From positions 113,711,534 to 113,775,533 of the forward strand of contig OY804580.1 in NCBI GenBank assembly GCA_963680875.1: 64,000 nt of DNA, read 5' to 3'. Each line of letters begins with the position of its first letter. Position 1 is the stretch's first letter. This document shows positions 22,001-28,639 of this stretch, piece after piece. The notes beneath the pieces were generated by a model that did no database searches, was not told the origin of the DNA, and worked only from the letters and a program-made list of their open reading frames with translations. The translations under genes were made by a program, and so were the position numbers. The stretch is from Bathymodiolus brooksi (lineage: Eukaryota > Mollusca > Bivalvia > Mytilida > Modiolidae).

Positions 22001-23719
22001 GCTCATATTGCCTTTGGCAAGGTTTGTTAAAAAGAATATTAAAATGTGAATACCTAATTGTAATGTATAAAATAAACATGTAACACTATATCAGCATTAG
22101 TTAATTTCTAAGGGAGATAATGGCAAGAGTTATCTTTCTTTTAACAGTTTAGGCAAGAGTTATCTTTCTTTTAACAGAGGAGAAGATTTTTTAGAAATCA
22201 ACCAATCAGAAACAAGAATTGCCTGTGGTGGCCATGTATGTTAACCGATCGGGACAAAATGAGCAATCTTTATAGAGGACATTCCATAGATGCTTCCTAC
22301 CAAGTTTCGGTTCTTTTGGCCAAGCGGTTTCAGGAGAAGATTTTAAAAATTCGGCCAATCAGAAACAAGAATAGCCTGTGGCAGCCATGTTTGTTAATGG
22401 ATCGGGACAAAATGAGCAATCTTTATAGAGGACCTTCCATAGATGCTTCCTATCAAGTTTCAGTTCATTTGGCTAAGGGGTTTCAGAGGAGAAGATTAAA
22501 ATGTGAAAAGCAAACGGATGACAGACGACGGATAACAAGTGATGGCAAAAGCTCATATTGCCTTTGGCAAGGTTTGTTAAAAAGAATATTAAAATGTGAA
22601 TACCTAATTGTAATGTATAAAATAAACATGTAACACTATATCAGCATTAGTTCATTTCTAAGGGAGATAATGGCAAGAGTTATCTTTCTTTTAACAGTTT
22701 AGGCAAGAGTTATCTTTCTTTTAACAGAGGAGAAGATTTTTTAGAAATCAACCAATCAGAAACAAGAATTGCCTGTGGTGGCCATGTTTGTTAACCGATC
22801 GGGACAAAATGAGCATTCTTTATAGAGGACCTTCCATAGATGCTTCCTACCAAGTTTCGGTTCTTTTGGCCAAGCGGTTTCAGGAGAAGATTTTAAAAAT
22901 TCGGCCAATCAGAAACAAGAATAGCCTGTGGCAGCCATGTTTGTTAATGGATCGGGACAAAATGAGCAATCTTTATAGAGGACATTCCATAGATGCTTCC
23001 TATCAAGTTTCAGTTCATTTGGCTAAGGGGTTTCAGAGGAGAAGATTAAAATGTGAAAAGTAAACGGATGACAGACGACGGATACCAAGTGATGGCAAAA
23101 GCTCATATTGCCTTTGGCAAGGTTTGTTAAAAAGAATATTAAAATGTGAATACCTAATTGTAATGTATAAAATAAACATGTAACACTATATCAGCATTAG
23201 TTAATTTCTAAGGGAGATAATGGCAAGAGTTATCTTTCTTTTAACAGTTTAGGCAAGAGTTATCTTTCTTTTAACAGAGGAGAAGATTTTTTAGAAATCA
23301 ACCAATCAGAAACAAGAATTGCCTGTGGTGGCCATGTTTGTTAACGGATCGGGACAAAATGAGCAATCTTTATAGAGGACCTTCCATAGATGCTTCCTAC
23401 CAAGGTTCAGTTCATTTGGCTAAGGGCTTTCAGAGGAGAAGATTAAAATGTGAAAAGTTAACGGACGACGGACACCAAGTGATGGCAAGGTGAGCTTAAA
23501 AGTATAAAAACGTATAATTCTAGAATCAAATAGGGAATGTACAAAAGGTTTATTGATAAAACATATATGTATAACATACAATATTTGTTTCTGGGTGAAC
23601 AAGTTCAATTTGTGCATGTTTCCGACTGACTGCTAGTGCTGCGTCACCTGACAGTAATACATCACAATTCTTCCTACCAATAAGATATGAATGTCCAATC
23701 AGCAATGTGTACTTTACAT
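1018..23719 (-). CDS. NBN: Nibrin (NBN/NBS1), 12 exons assembled, 5' and 3' ends missing
   Basis: Nibrin is the regulatory subunit of the nuclear MRE11-RAD50-NBN complex, which senses DNA double-strand breaks, recruits ATM and docks on phosphorylated partners. Joining 23580-23719, 18775-18911, 17666-17825, 15488-15591, 14940-15057, 13910-14100, 12024-12115, 10931-11015, 8448-8514, 4711-4838, 1956-2817 and 1018-1077 (all minus) gives about 715 residues in one frame. Order: FHA (about 1-105; GRKNC, SRKHA and KFGTSVNG), BRCT1 (about 105-180; LGGHIVNDW), BRCT2 (about 210-310; [11 protein letters not shown]), a linker with SQ sites (315-408), then a Ser/Asp/Lys-rich exon (409-695). Collinearity with vertebrate nibrin through BRCT2 is clear. 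That is seen in the sequence; function follows from the family. Human nibrin is 754 residues, so most of the protein is here. The short first exon and the C-terminal MRE11/ATM-binding exons were not found; the latter probably lie below position 1. Confidence 0.94.
1340..1590 (-). mobile_element. tRNA-derived SINE (family A), minus orientation
   Basis: Read on the minus strand it has a tRNA-like head, the conserved middle (GTACTCTGGTTTCCTTCAC-like) and the tail AGTGGCATTAAACACCAT. The same family occurs at 4105, 11846, 17405 and 17930. Confidence 0.8.
1956..2817 (-). CDS. NBN: NBN exon 12: long acidic/basic low-complexity exon
   Basis: This is the largest exon: 862 bases, 287 codons plus a split codon, between acceptor TTATTTATAG and donor GTACTG. 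The human gene likewise has one dominant exon after BRCT2. It opens with [16 protein letters not shown], then an SR/SP-rich part ([20 protein letters not shown]), then repeated acidic blocks: IVEDSDDE (2571-2594), VIVDDSDDD (2517-2543), FIVEDSDED (2163-2189) and [11 protein letters not shown] (2097-2129). The blocks fit CK2 sites and SUMO-interacting motifs. Basic clusters (KRKKK, SKRRK) are likely NLSs. It contains two SQ sites (ASQ, SSQ). The last codons read NERTVK before the donor. Confidence 0.88.
2866..3235 (-). mobile_element. tRNA-derived SINE (family B), minus orientation
   Basis: On the minus strand it starts with GGTGTAATGGTTAGCATGC (box A-like) and GATCATGGGATCAAGCCCC (degenerate box B). 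It continues through GGAGAGACATGTCTACCCGC and the tail TTAAAACAACGACCACTCACTC. It is inserted in the intron just upstream of NBN exon 12. It contains a splice-donor-like GTAAG at about 3088 that could mislead gene finders. Confidence 0.85.
3576..3843. mobile_element. Foldback MITE
   Basis: The arm at 3576-3653 (CTCCCCTTTACTGATATGTT...) is the reverse complement of 3767-3843 (...ATATGAGTAAAGGGAAG) with scattered mismatches. A ~110-bp spacer separates the arms. Confidence 0.75.
3844..4104. other. Intron without recognisable feature
   Basis: AT-rich intronic sequence of NBN. The open frame near 3900-4088 has no coding character or recognisable motif. Confidence 0.5.
4105..4365 (+). mobile_element. 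tRNA-derived SINE (family A), plus orientation
   Basis: It contains TCAGTTCGAATCCTGATCAT (box B-like), GGTGTACTCAATACAACATT, GTACTCCGGTTTCCTCCACC and the tail AGTGGTGTTAAACACCATA. Confidence 0.85.
4711..4838 (-). CDS. NBN: NBN exon 11: linker
   Basis: Acceptor AAATTTTAG-like and donor GTTATT. It encodes 42 full codons rich in Lys, Thr and Ser, including [16 protein letters not shown] with one SQ site. It enters in phase 0 and leaves two bases into a codon that exon 12 completes. Support is splice sites and phase. Confidence 0.75.
5381..6305. mobile_element. Innermost TIR element with TA target duplication
   Basis: The left end CAGTTGACTCTCGTTATCTC mirrors the right end GAGACAATGAGAGTCAACTG, with TA on both outer sides (5379-5380, 6306-6307). 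Subterminal TTCGAGTCAACCG motifs repeat inside. At 925 bp with no transposase it fits a non-autonomous pogo/Tc1-type element. Confidence 0.85.
6306..8180. other. Interior of the piggyBac-like element, no gene recognised
   Basis: AT-rich sequence. Open frames at about 6748-7101 and 7041-7478 are rich in Ile/Phe/Asn, resemble no family and look like random AT-rich frames. Confidence 0.5.
8448..8514 (-). CDS. NBN: NBN exon 10: short basic linker
   Basis: Acceptor TTTGTACAG and donor GTCTGT. It encodes [18 protein letters not shown] and a few more residues. Phase fits (one base in, phase 0 out). It has a basic, NLS-like RIRKKK run. Similarity to other nibrins is not visible in this stretch, which diverges quickly in the family. 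Confidence 0.75.
8635..9150. repeat. Five degenerate ~110-123-bp tandem repeats
   Basis: TTATAAGGCCAC-type blocks start at 8643, 8751, 8866, 8988 and 9111. Each is followed by TTATCAGGCCAGATTTCAGA-like and TAAATTGTCCCCTCAAG-like segments. The final block is followed by an inverted copy (GGCCTTATAAGAGGG). Confidence 0.8.
9170..10009. mobile_element. hAT-like non-autonomous transposon, 840 bp
   Basis: It begins CAGGGTTCACCACAC and ends with the complement GTTTGGTGAGCCCTG. The direct repeat CATCATGAG borders it on both sides (9161-9169 and 10010-10018). CAGGG termini and an 8-bp (here 8-9) duplication are typical of hAT elements. No transposase is present. Confidence 0.88.
10019..10930. other. 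Intron with a degraded SINE-A fragment
   Basis: NBN intron. About 10610-10745 keeps pieces of SINE family A (TCGTGATCAGGATTGTCAGT, CCACAATATAACTGGAATAT). Nothing else was recognised. Confidence 0.5.
10931..11015 (-). CDS. NBN: NBN exon 9: linker with SQ sites
   Basis: Acceptor TTCTCTAG and donor GTTAGG. It encodes [13 protein letters not shown] and then a Ser/Val-rich stretch. Two SQ dipeptides are candidate ATM/ATR sites, as expected for the linker just after BRCT2. The assignment rests on splice sites and on phase agreement on both sides (2 bases in, 2 bases out), not on sequence similarity. Confidence 0.8.
11303..11846. repeat. 34-bp minisatellite, 16 copies
   Basis: The unit GAGCCTAGGTAAAAGTGTGT plus CTATATAAGAACAT recurs every 34 bases from 11303 to 11813, 16 times, with essentially one substitution (GAGCTTAGG in copy 4). 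It lies in the intron between NBN exons 8 and 9 and abuts a truncated SINE on the right. Confidence 0.97.
11846..11965 (+). mobile_element. 5'-truncated SINE (family A)
   Basis: It begins inside the family at the TATCAAAGTTTGTCAGTTAT block and continues CCTCCACCACTAAAACTGAC to the tail AGTGGCGTTAAACAACATAA. The minisatellite replaces its head. Confidence 0.8.
12024..12115 (-). CDS. NBN: NBN exon 8: end of BRCT2
   Basis: Acceptor CTTTATAG and donor GTAGGT. The peptide [20 protein letters not shown] plus CNPDGDTG aligns to human [20 protein letters not shown] plus CDPQGHPSTG. It takes one base to finish the exon 7 codon and ends one base into the next. Confidence 0.93.
12240..13185 (-). mobile_element. 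LINE 3' end with C-terminal reverse-transcriptase-associated domain
   Basis: The minus-strand frame at 12811-13176 encodes a 121-residue tail of a non-LTR retrotransposon polyprotein: [20 protein letters not shown], then a Cys/His motif (CLCGY...EHYLLHC) and IDLLLFG. This arrangement is usual at the end of many invertebrate LINE ORF2 proteins. It is followed by a long 3' UTR and AATAAA on the minus strand near 12252-12257. It is 5'-truncated; the reverse-transcriptase core is absent. Confidence 0.82.
13212..13530 (+). mobile_element. Degraded SINE (family B)
   Basis: Family B landmarks are present: TTTCTCCGTTAAACACGCAG, GTGGAGCGACATGTCTAC, and the tail GATAAACAACAATCACTCAC. The tRNA-like head has lost box identity. 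Confidence 0.7.
13649..13968. repeat. 80-bp tandem repeat, 4 copies, overlapping NBN exon 7
   Basis: Copies start at 13649, 13729, 13809 and 13889 and are nearly identical. The fourth includes the 3' end of NBN exon 7 and its GTAAGA donor. The first three are downstream intronic duplicates carrying the same donor (complement at 13665, 13745 and 13825). Confidence 0.95.
13910..14100 (-). CDS. NBN: NBN exon 7: BRCT2 middle, 3' end in a tandem repeat
   Basis: Acceptor TATTTTCAG and donor GTAAGA. The peptide starts [20 protein letters not shown] (human: [21 protein letters not shown]) and ends [14 protein letters not shown], equivalent to the KKWIQSIMDML helix of BRCT2. The last 59 bases lie inside the final copy of an 80-bp tandem repeat (13649-13968), so this donor is copied three more times in the downstream intron. 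Exon 8 continues exactly in phase from this donor. Confidence 0.9.
14145..14460 (+). mobile_element. tRNA-derived SINE (family B)
   Basis: The head has AGAGGTGTAATGGTTAGAG (box A-like) and GGGTTCGATCCCTG (box B). Then come TTCTCCGCTAAGCATGTAGC and the tail TTGGCGTTACGCAACAATTA. It lies directly upstream of NBN exon 7 in the intron. Confidence 0.85.
14940..15057 (-). CDS. NBN: NBN exon 6: BRCT1-BRCT2 linker and first BRCT2 strand
   Basis: Acceptor TTATTTTAG and donor GTATTT. The peptide ends [19 protein letters not shown], nearly identical to human QERKQIFKGKTFIFLNAKQ, the start of BRCT2. It leaves in phase 0. Confidence 0.95.
15488..15591 (-). CDS. NBN: NBN exon 5: end of BRCT1
   Basis: Acceptor ATTTTACAG and donor GTAAG. 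The peptide begins [20 protein letters not shown], matching human [20 protein letters not shown]. It starts in phase 0 and ends two bases into a codon, which exon 6 completes with one base. Confidence 0.94.
15721..15869. mobile_element. Foldback MITE / long hairpin
   Basis: The left arm 15721-15776 (ATGCCTGCACTTAAGGTGAA..) pairs with the right arm 15812-15869 (..TTCACCTTAAGTGCAGGCAT). There are only a few mismatches and a ~35-base loop. Confidence 0.85.
15870..16610. other. Intron without gene; small inverted repeat
   Basis: NBN intron. The only structure noted is CCGGTCGTCAGT / ACTGATGACCGG around 16054-16077. Confidence 0.5.
16611..17152. repeat. 32-bp minisatellite, 17 copies
   Basis: The unit GACATCATTCAACAATCAGA plus GCTTAGATCAAT repeats about 16.9 times. 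One copy has TTAAATC. It lies in the intron between NBN exons 4 and 5. Confidence 0.97.
17405..17640 (+). mobile_element. tRNA-derived SINE (family A)
   Basis: It contains GTTAGAATCCCACTCATGGC, GGTGTACTTGATACAACATT and GTACTCCGGTTTCCTCCATC, and ends at a C9 run beside the NBN exon 4 donor. Confidence 0.82.
17666..17825 (-). CDS. NBN: NBN exon 4: FHA-BRCT1 junction and BRCT1 core
   Basis: Acceptor CAG and donor GTGACA. It encodes [14 protein letters not shown], then [20 protein letters not shown] and [13 protein letters not shown]. It aligns without gaps to the human segment that starts EYEPLVACSSCLD and contains LGGFTVNNWTEECTHLVM. One base completes the codon opened by exon 3, and it leaves in phase 0. 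Confidence 0.95.
17930..18085 (+). mobile_element. 5'-truncated SINE (family A)
   Basis: It begins at the AGGTGTACTCAACACTG block and runs to AGTGGCATTAAACACCATAA. Confidence 0.8.
18086..18774. other. Intron with open frame but no exon support
   Basis: A minus-strand open frame at 18289-18486 has no place in the NBN model: exons 3 and 4 join in phase without it. A poly-T tract sits at about 18570-18597. Confidence 0.5.
18775..18911 (-). CDS. NBN: NBN exon 3: C-terminal half of FHA domain
   Basis: Acceptor ATTTTTCAG and donor GTAAG. It begins in phase 0 and ends with two bases of a codon. The peptide runs [20 protein letters not shown] and closes with [10 protein letters not shown], the FHA beta-strand core. 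The K-[FY]-G-T-x-V-N signature of nibrin FHA domains is intact. Confidence 0.95.
18912..19573. other. Intron, nothing recognised
   Basis: A second TGTATTTGTCTGAAAAATAT-like stretch at 18940-18980 echoes the exon 3 acceptor region, suggesting a small old duplication. Otherwise it is featureless AT-rich intron. Confidence 0.45.
19574..23497. mobile_element. Helentron-like non-autonomous element expanded by tandem repeats
   Basis: It starts TAGAGGCTCAGTGGGCTG and ends GATGGCAAGGTGAGCTTAAA. These ends match those of the elements at 27169-55970. Inside are many copies of CATAGATGCTTCCTACCAAG, TCAGAGGAGAAGATT and AATCAGAAACAAGAATTGCC. Each block ends in a small hairpin (TTGCCTTTGGCAA) followed by TTTGTTAAAA. 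The call rests on matched ends and hairpin, not on a replicase. Confidence 0.65.
21077..23276. repeat. 550-bp tandem repeat with 1,100-bp higher-order period
   Basis: Four units start at 21077, 21627, 22177 and 22727. Units 1 and 3 share CATGTATGTTAACC and a trailing TAGTTCATTTC. Units 2 and 4 share CATGTTTGTTAACC, GAGCATTC and TAGTTAATTTC. Alternate units are therefore closer than neighbours. A partial fifth unit follows, and diverged copies precede from about 19650. Confidence 0.95.
23580..23719 (-). CDS. NBN: NBN exon 2: N-terminal half of FHA domain
   Basis: Acceptor TTATTTTAG precedes 23719 and donor GTATGT follows 23580. It enters with one base supplied by the missing upstream exon and leaves in phase 0. 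The peptide contains YLIGRKNC and [11 protein letters not shown]. In human nibrin the equivalent GRKNC arginine and SRNHA serine/histidine bind the phosphothreonine of partners such as MDC1 and CtIP, and all are kept here. Human exon 1 also ends after one base of a codon, which agrees with this phase. Confidence 0.93.
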
Positions 23720-23806
23720 CTAAAATAAGATATCATTTTGCATTAATTAGTTGACGCAAGAGTAGTTTAACACCACCACTTGTTATTGACGTTCCTGTAC
23801 CAAGCC

Positions 23807-24120
23807 AGAAAGTGAGTGGTCATGTATATATAAGAAAGTGAGTGGTCATGTATATATAAGAAAGTGAGTGGTCATGTATATATAAGAAAGTGAGTGGTCA
23901 TGTATATATAAGAAAGTGAGTGGTCATGTATATATAAGAAAGTGAGTGGTCATGTATATATAAGAAAGTGAGTGGTCATGTATATATAAGAAAGTGAGTG
24001 GTCATGTATATATAAGAAAGTGAGTGGTCATGTATATATAAGAAAGTGAGTGGTCATGTATATATAAGAAAGTGAGTGGTCATGTATATATAAGAAAGTG
24101 AGTGGTCATGTATATATAAG
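23807..24120. repeat. 26-bp minisatellite, 12 copies
   Basis: The unit AGAAAGTGAGTGGTCATGTA plus TATATA repeats 12 times without visible variation. It lies 87 bases upstream of NBN exon 2, so it is in intron 1 or the 5' flank. Confidence 0.97.
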
Positions 24121-24950
24121 TTTTTGTTTTTATTTTTGTTTTTCATTTTGTTGACATTTCATTATTTTCACATATACATTGCATTATAATTCTAAGAAAA
24201 AATATCAAATAGGCATGACAGTGATGGTCAACAATCCCACCAATATCAACGTAACAAACAACCACATGTAACTCTCATATCAAATAACTGCAGAGTTCCA
24301 GATAAGCTGCGTTTTTGCGTGATTATGCAAATAAAATTAACAAAAATCCAATTTTTCTATTTCCTTTACGTTGTTGAACCCAATTCCATCCAGATATAAA
24401 CCAATTCTTCGTTTAATGAGTGCTTACTTCACTCATTCATTTTTATGTAGTTGCGTAATTAAAGCATATCGTATGATTTCTGTTGCGTGACATTTTACTT
24501 TCTCAGTTTTCCGGTTGTTGACTGATTTTGTCTGTTTATATACTTATGAGTTTTGACTTTCCCTTTGTAAGATTGTTCGGAGTTCGGTAATTTTGTTATT
24601 ACCCTTACTCTTTCACTCGACTGAACACTCGTAAGATTACAAATCTCCCGAGGTTTGCCGATATATAGTTCTGATGGGATCCGTTACTTCTATCTAAGGG
24701 TGCGAGGAGTTCCAAATATCCACTCCACTTAAGGTGCTCCGCAGAATTCGGAGGAAATAAATTCTGGTTCCCTGCTAGAGTTTAGTCTTGTTTGCCTTGA
24801 AATTAATTTGGTAGCGGTATCAGTCTATTATTATGGATCGTCGAGGGGGGAAGAAAGCTTTCAAGACGTTTCGTCCACACTCCGGTTCGGCCATAGTACG
24901 TTTCGTCCACAAACCATTTCGGTCATAGTATATATTTGATAAGTACATGT
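24121..24950. other. Gap without supported gene; expected zone of NBN exon 1
   Basis: NBN needs a short first exon ending one base into a codon. No ATG with a suitable donor and phase was found here. A minus-strand ATGTGG at about 24269 gives no phase-compatible donor. Exon 1 may lie farther upstream. Confidence 0.4.
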
Positions 24951-25145
24951 ATGGATGAAGAAACTGAGTGTCGTAGTCTTTACTTTAGTTTGGATGAAGA
25001 AACTGAGTGTCGTAGTCTTTACTTTAGTATGGATGAAGAAACTGAGTGTCGTAGTCTTTACTTTAGTATGGATGAAAAAACTGAGTGTCGTAGTCTTTAC
25101 TTTAGGATGGATGAAGAAACTGAGTGTCGTAGTCTTTACTTTAGT
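24951..25145. repeat. 39-bp minisatellite, 5 copies, open in two frames
   Basis: The unit ATGGATGAAGAAACTGAGTG plus TCGTAGTCTTTACTTTAGT repeats five times. A sixth, diverged copy starts at 25271. Because 39 is a multiple of three, it reads as repeated MDEETECRSLYFS in one frame. Nothing supports translation. Confidence 0.9.
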
Positions 25146-25781
25146 ATGGATTATTAGGGGATTTTATTTAATTAAACATGGTAATACACATCACAGTGAT
25201 ACATATACGCATTACATAATATTGGCATCGAGATGACGGACCATTTATTTACTTTGTTATTTTCGTAAGTATGGATGAAAAAACCGAGTGTCGTAGTCTG
25301 TACTTTTTAGTATCGCTTCTTAGGAGAATTATTTTTATAGTAATCGTGGTAATTACACATATGCATATCATATTGGCATCTAGATGGCATTTTAAAATGC
25401 ATATTATATGTTTTATGAATAATTAATGATTTATTAGCTCCTCTATCGTTATTTTTTCATGAATTTCAACAAAATAGTCAGTTTTTACGGACAATATCAA
25501 ACGATCTCAGTCGGGCTGCTTACAATCACGAAATCAGTTCAATATAATATGAAAACTCAAAAGCTTTCTTTAGTTTAATATATTTTATTTGATTATACAG
25601 TTTTAATTTGTATAATGTTTGATATTTGCAATGAATAGTCGACTTTTACTTTTAAGAAATGACATACTGAATGTCCGATTTTGAAGCTGAACTGTCCACT
25701 GTCCCGAGACGATTTCTCAAAAAGTATTTATCCAAAAATAATAAACTATACATATTATTAATCCTTGAGATATAAGCTTTA
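25146..25781. other. Intergenic, one stray minisatellite copy
   Basis: The sixth 39-bp copy lies at 25271-25312. The rest is AT-rich without recognised features. Confidence 0.5.
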
Positions 25782-25789
25782 AAATGGTG

Positions 25790-27000
25790 GGATAATATGA
25801 AGCAGCCGGCCGCGATACTGGTACTACAATACTGGTAATACCAGTATCTTCCAGTATCTGCAATACTGGTACAGATACTGGTAAATACTAGTATCCCAGT
25901 ATCTTCCAGAATTTTCCAGTATCTGCAATACTAGAAGATACTGGTCATTGCCAAACTATGAGTATTGTAGATACTGGAAGATTCTGGGAAATACTGGTAA
26001 TACCAGTATTGCAGATACTGGAAGATTCTGGTAATACCAGTATTGCAGATACTGGAAGATTCTGGAAAATACTGGTAATACCAGTATTGCAAATACTGGA
26101 AGATTCTGGTAATACCAGTATTGCAGATACTGGAAGATTCTGGAAAATACTGGTAATACCAGTATTGCAGATACTGGAAGATTCTGGAAAATACTGGTAA
26201 TACCAGTATTGCAGATACTGGAAGATTCTGGAAAATACTGGTTATACCAGTATTGCAGATATTGGAAGATTAGGTAGAATTCCGGTTAACCCGAGTTTCT
26301 ATGTCTACATTATACTAAAAGAATTGAATATAATTCATACTCATACGTCATTTCTGCTGTACATAACATAAGAGGCAAAAGCCCTGTAATGTCAAAATAT
26401 TTTGTATGGTCCCTTAGAGTTTGATATATATTGGTAAGGTAATTTGACATGACTGGGCGGAGCCTAATACTAACGGTAAATACAATGAGCTGTGATTTAC
26501 AGTTAGAATTAGGCTCTGCCCACTCGTGTTAAATTACCAGATACTAGAGTTTCCAGTATTGTGTGTTTTACAATACTAGTATTACCAGTATTGCTGGATG
26601 AAGAATACTGGAGCTTCCAGTATTGTGTGTTTTACAATACTAGTATTACCAGTATTGTGTGCTTTACAATACTAGTATTACCAGTATTGTTGGATGAAGA
26701 ATACTGGAGCTTCCGGTATTGTGTATAGATCAAAGATTCTGGCATTCCAGTATTGTAAATGCACGATACTGGTACATCCAGTATTGTATATGTACGATAC
26801 TGGTATTACCAGTATTGTAACATTACAATACTGGTATTTCTAGTATTGTACAGTGTTACAATACTGGTATTACCAGTATTGTAATATTTACAATACTGGT
26901 ATTTCCAGTATTGTGAATATTATAATACTGATAATACCAGTATTGTAAATATTACAATACTGGTAATACCAGTATCGCGGCCGGCTGCTTCATATTATCC
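25790..27000. mobile_element. Foldback TIR transposon with 8-bp target duplication
   Basis: The ends GGATAATATGAAGCAGCCGG and CCGGCTGCTTCATATTATCC are exact complements; the match continues to about 34 bases. AAATGGTG occurs immediately outside both ends (25782-25789, 27001-27008). An 8-bp duplication points to the hAT superfamily. The interior is almost entirely ATACTGG / CCAGTAT repeats, partly as a ~60-bp tandem array (25960-26260), plus a separate hairpin at 26441-26538. Confidence 0.88.
26441..26538. repeat. Hairpin MITE nested in the foldback element
   Basis: TAATTTGACATGACTGGGCG..GAGCCTAAT pairs with ATTAGGCTCTGCCCA..GTGTTAAATTA across about 45-base imperfect arms. It contains no ATACTGG motif, unlike all sequence around it. 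Confidence 0.8.
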
Positions 27001-28639
27001 AAATGGTGTAACATTTATTTGACAGACATTTGATTTAAAAGAGTTATACTTGATCAAAACAAAAATACGGAACTAATTTTTTGATTGACATGAAGGGGAA
27101 ATAACTCACATTGTTTACATGATCGTCTGCTAAAAGTATATAAACACAAACACAAACACAAAACTAACTAGAGGCTTCCAGGTGCCTGTATAGCTCACCT
27201 GGGTATAATAACAACATCAGTCAATAAAACTTGATAACTTCGGTAAAAAAAATTAACAAATGTAGCCTTCGTCATTGCAGACCCCTTCTACAAAAAAATT
27301 TGGGGCAGGGGTTCCCCCTTTAATGTAAGTTATCAAAATTGCTGTAAAAAAACATATATGTCAATGATTCTCAAAATTTAGCTTTTCCTACTTCACATTT
27401 TGTAATAGAGTTGCTTCCCTTTGATTATTTGAGTAACCAAAAGCAGTGAGTCAACAAAAAAATGCATTTCAAGAGGAATAACTCTTCACACAGTTGTCGC
27501 ACATTTTTAACTGTGGGAAATTTTTTGAAGATCTTGACATGCTGAACATTTTTGCAGTTTAAACTTTCCCTCTATCTCTAATAGTTTTTGAGATATAAGA
27601 TGATAGTATTAAAATTGAGAACATTTTGATGAAAAAAGGGTAATAACTCCAAAATGGGTAATGGGATTTACTTCAAAATTACAGGGTAGGAAGATTTAAA
27701 CTTAACCTTTATCTCTTATAGTTTTTGAAATATAAGACGAAAAGTATTAATTTTTTTTAAAAATTTGATGGGTAATCGGATTTACTTCAAAATTGCAGGT
27801 AAAAAAAAAAATTGATCGAAGGGCCGAACCGCCGGACATATTTTTGGAAGAGAACCATCCAATGACTATTTCATCAAAATTTTGTTCTTATTGAGCAAAT
27901 GGTTTCAGACAAGAAGATTTTTATGGGAATTTCCCATAGGGTCCTATGTTAAATTACAAAATGTAAGTTCGGCTGTGGTGGCCATCTTGGTCGGTCGTTC
28001 TGAAATGCCAGACACAATTTTGGAAGAGGACCACCCAAGAATCATTTCAGCAAAGTTTGGTTGAGATTGGCTCAGGAGTTTCAGAGGAGAAGATTTTTTT
28101 TAAATTTCATCCCCCCTTTTTTCTAATTTGCATAATCGGTCAAAATCGGCAAAATTTCAAAGTTCATAAAAAATCCTGTAATATATGTTAAAAAGCTCAT
28201 CATTATGCTTATACAGTTCAAATTTGGGCACTTTCTGGCTTAAAATAGAGCAGTTTTGGCCATTTGAAGAAATTTCTATTTTTAGTAATGGCAGCCATCT
28301 TGGATACAGGACGGCGCTGATGGACACAATTTTGAAAGGGGACCACCTAAGGATCATTTCAGCAAAGTTTGGTTGAGATTGGCTCAGTAGTTTCAGAGGA
28401 GAAGATTCTTTTTTAATTTCATCCCCCCTTTTTTCTAATTTGCATAATCGGTCAAAATGGGTAATGGGATTTACTTCAAAATTGCAGGGTAGGTAGATCT
28501 TGATATGCTGCACATTTTTGCAATTTAAACTTAACATCTATCTCTAAATAGTTTTTGAAATATAAGACGAAAAGTATTAAAATTTTGAAAATTTGATGAA
28601 ACCAGAGGCTCCCAGGAGCCTGTAATCGCTTACCTGAAG

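Noticed and set aside
24205..24269. Minus-strand ATGTGG... as NBN exon 1 (nibrins start Met-Trp)
   Set aside because: None of the GT donors checked gives the required one-base phase, and the following residues do not resemble nibrin.
25958..26200. 80-residue repeat protein
   Set aside because: It is a translation of the ATACTGG tandem array inside a foldback transposon, and other frames are open too.
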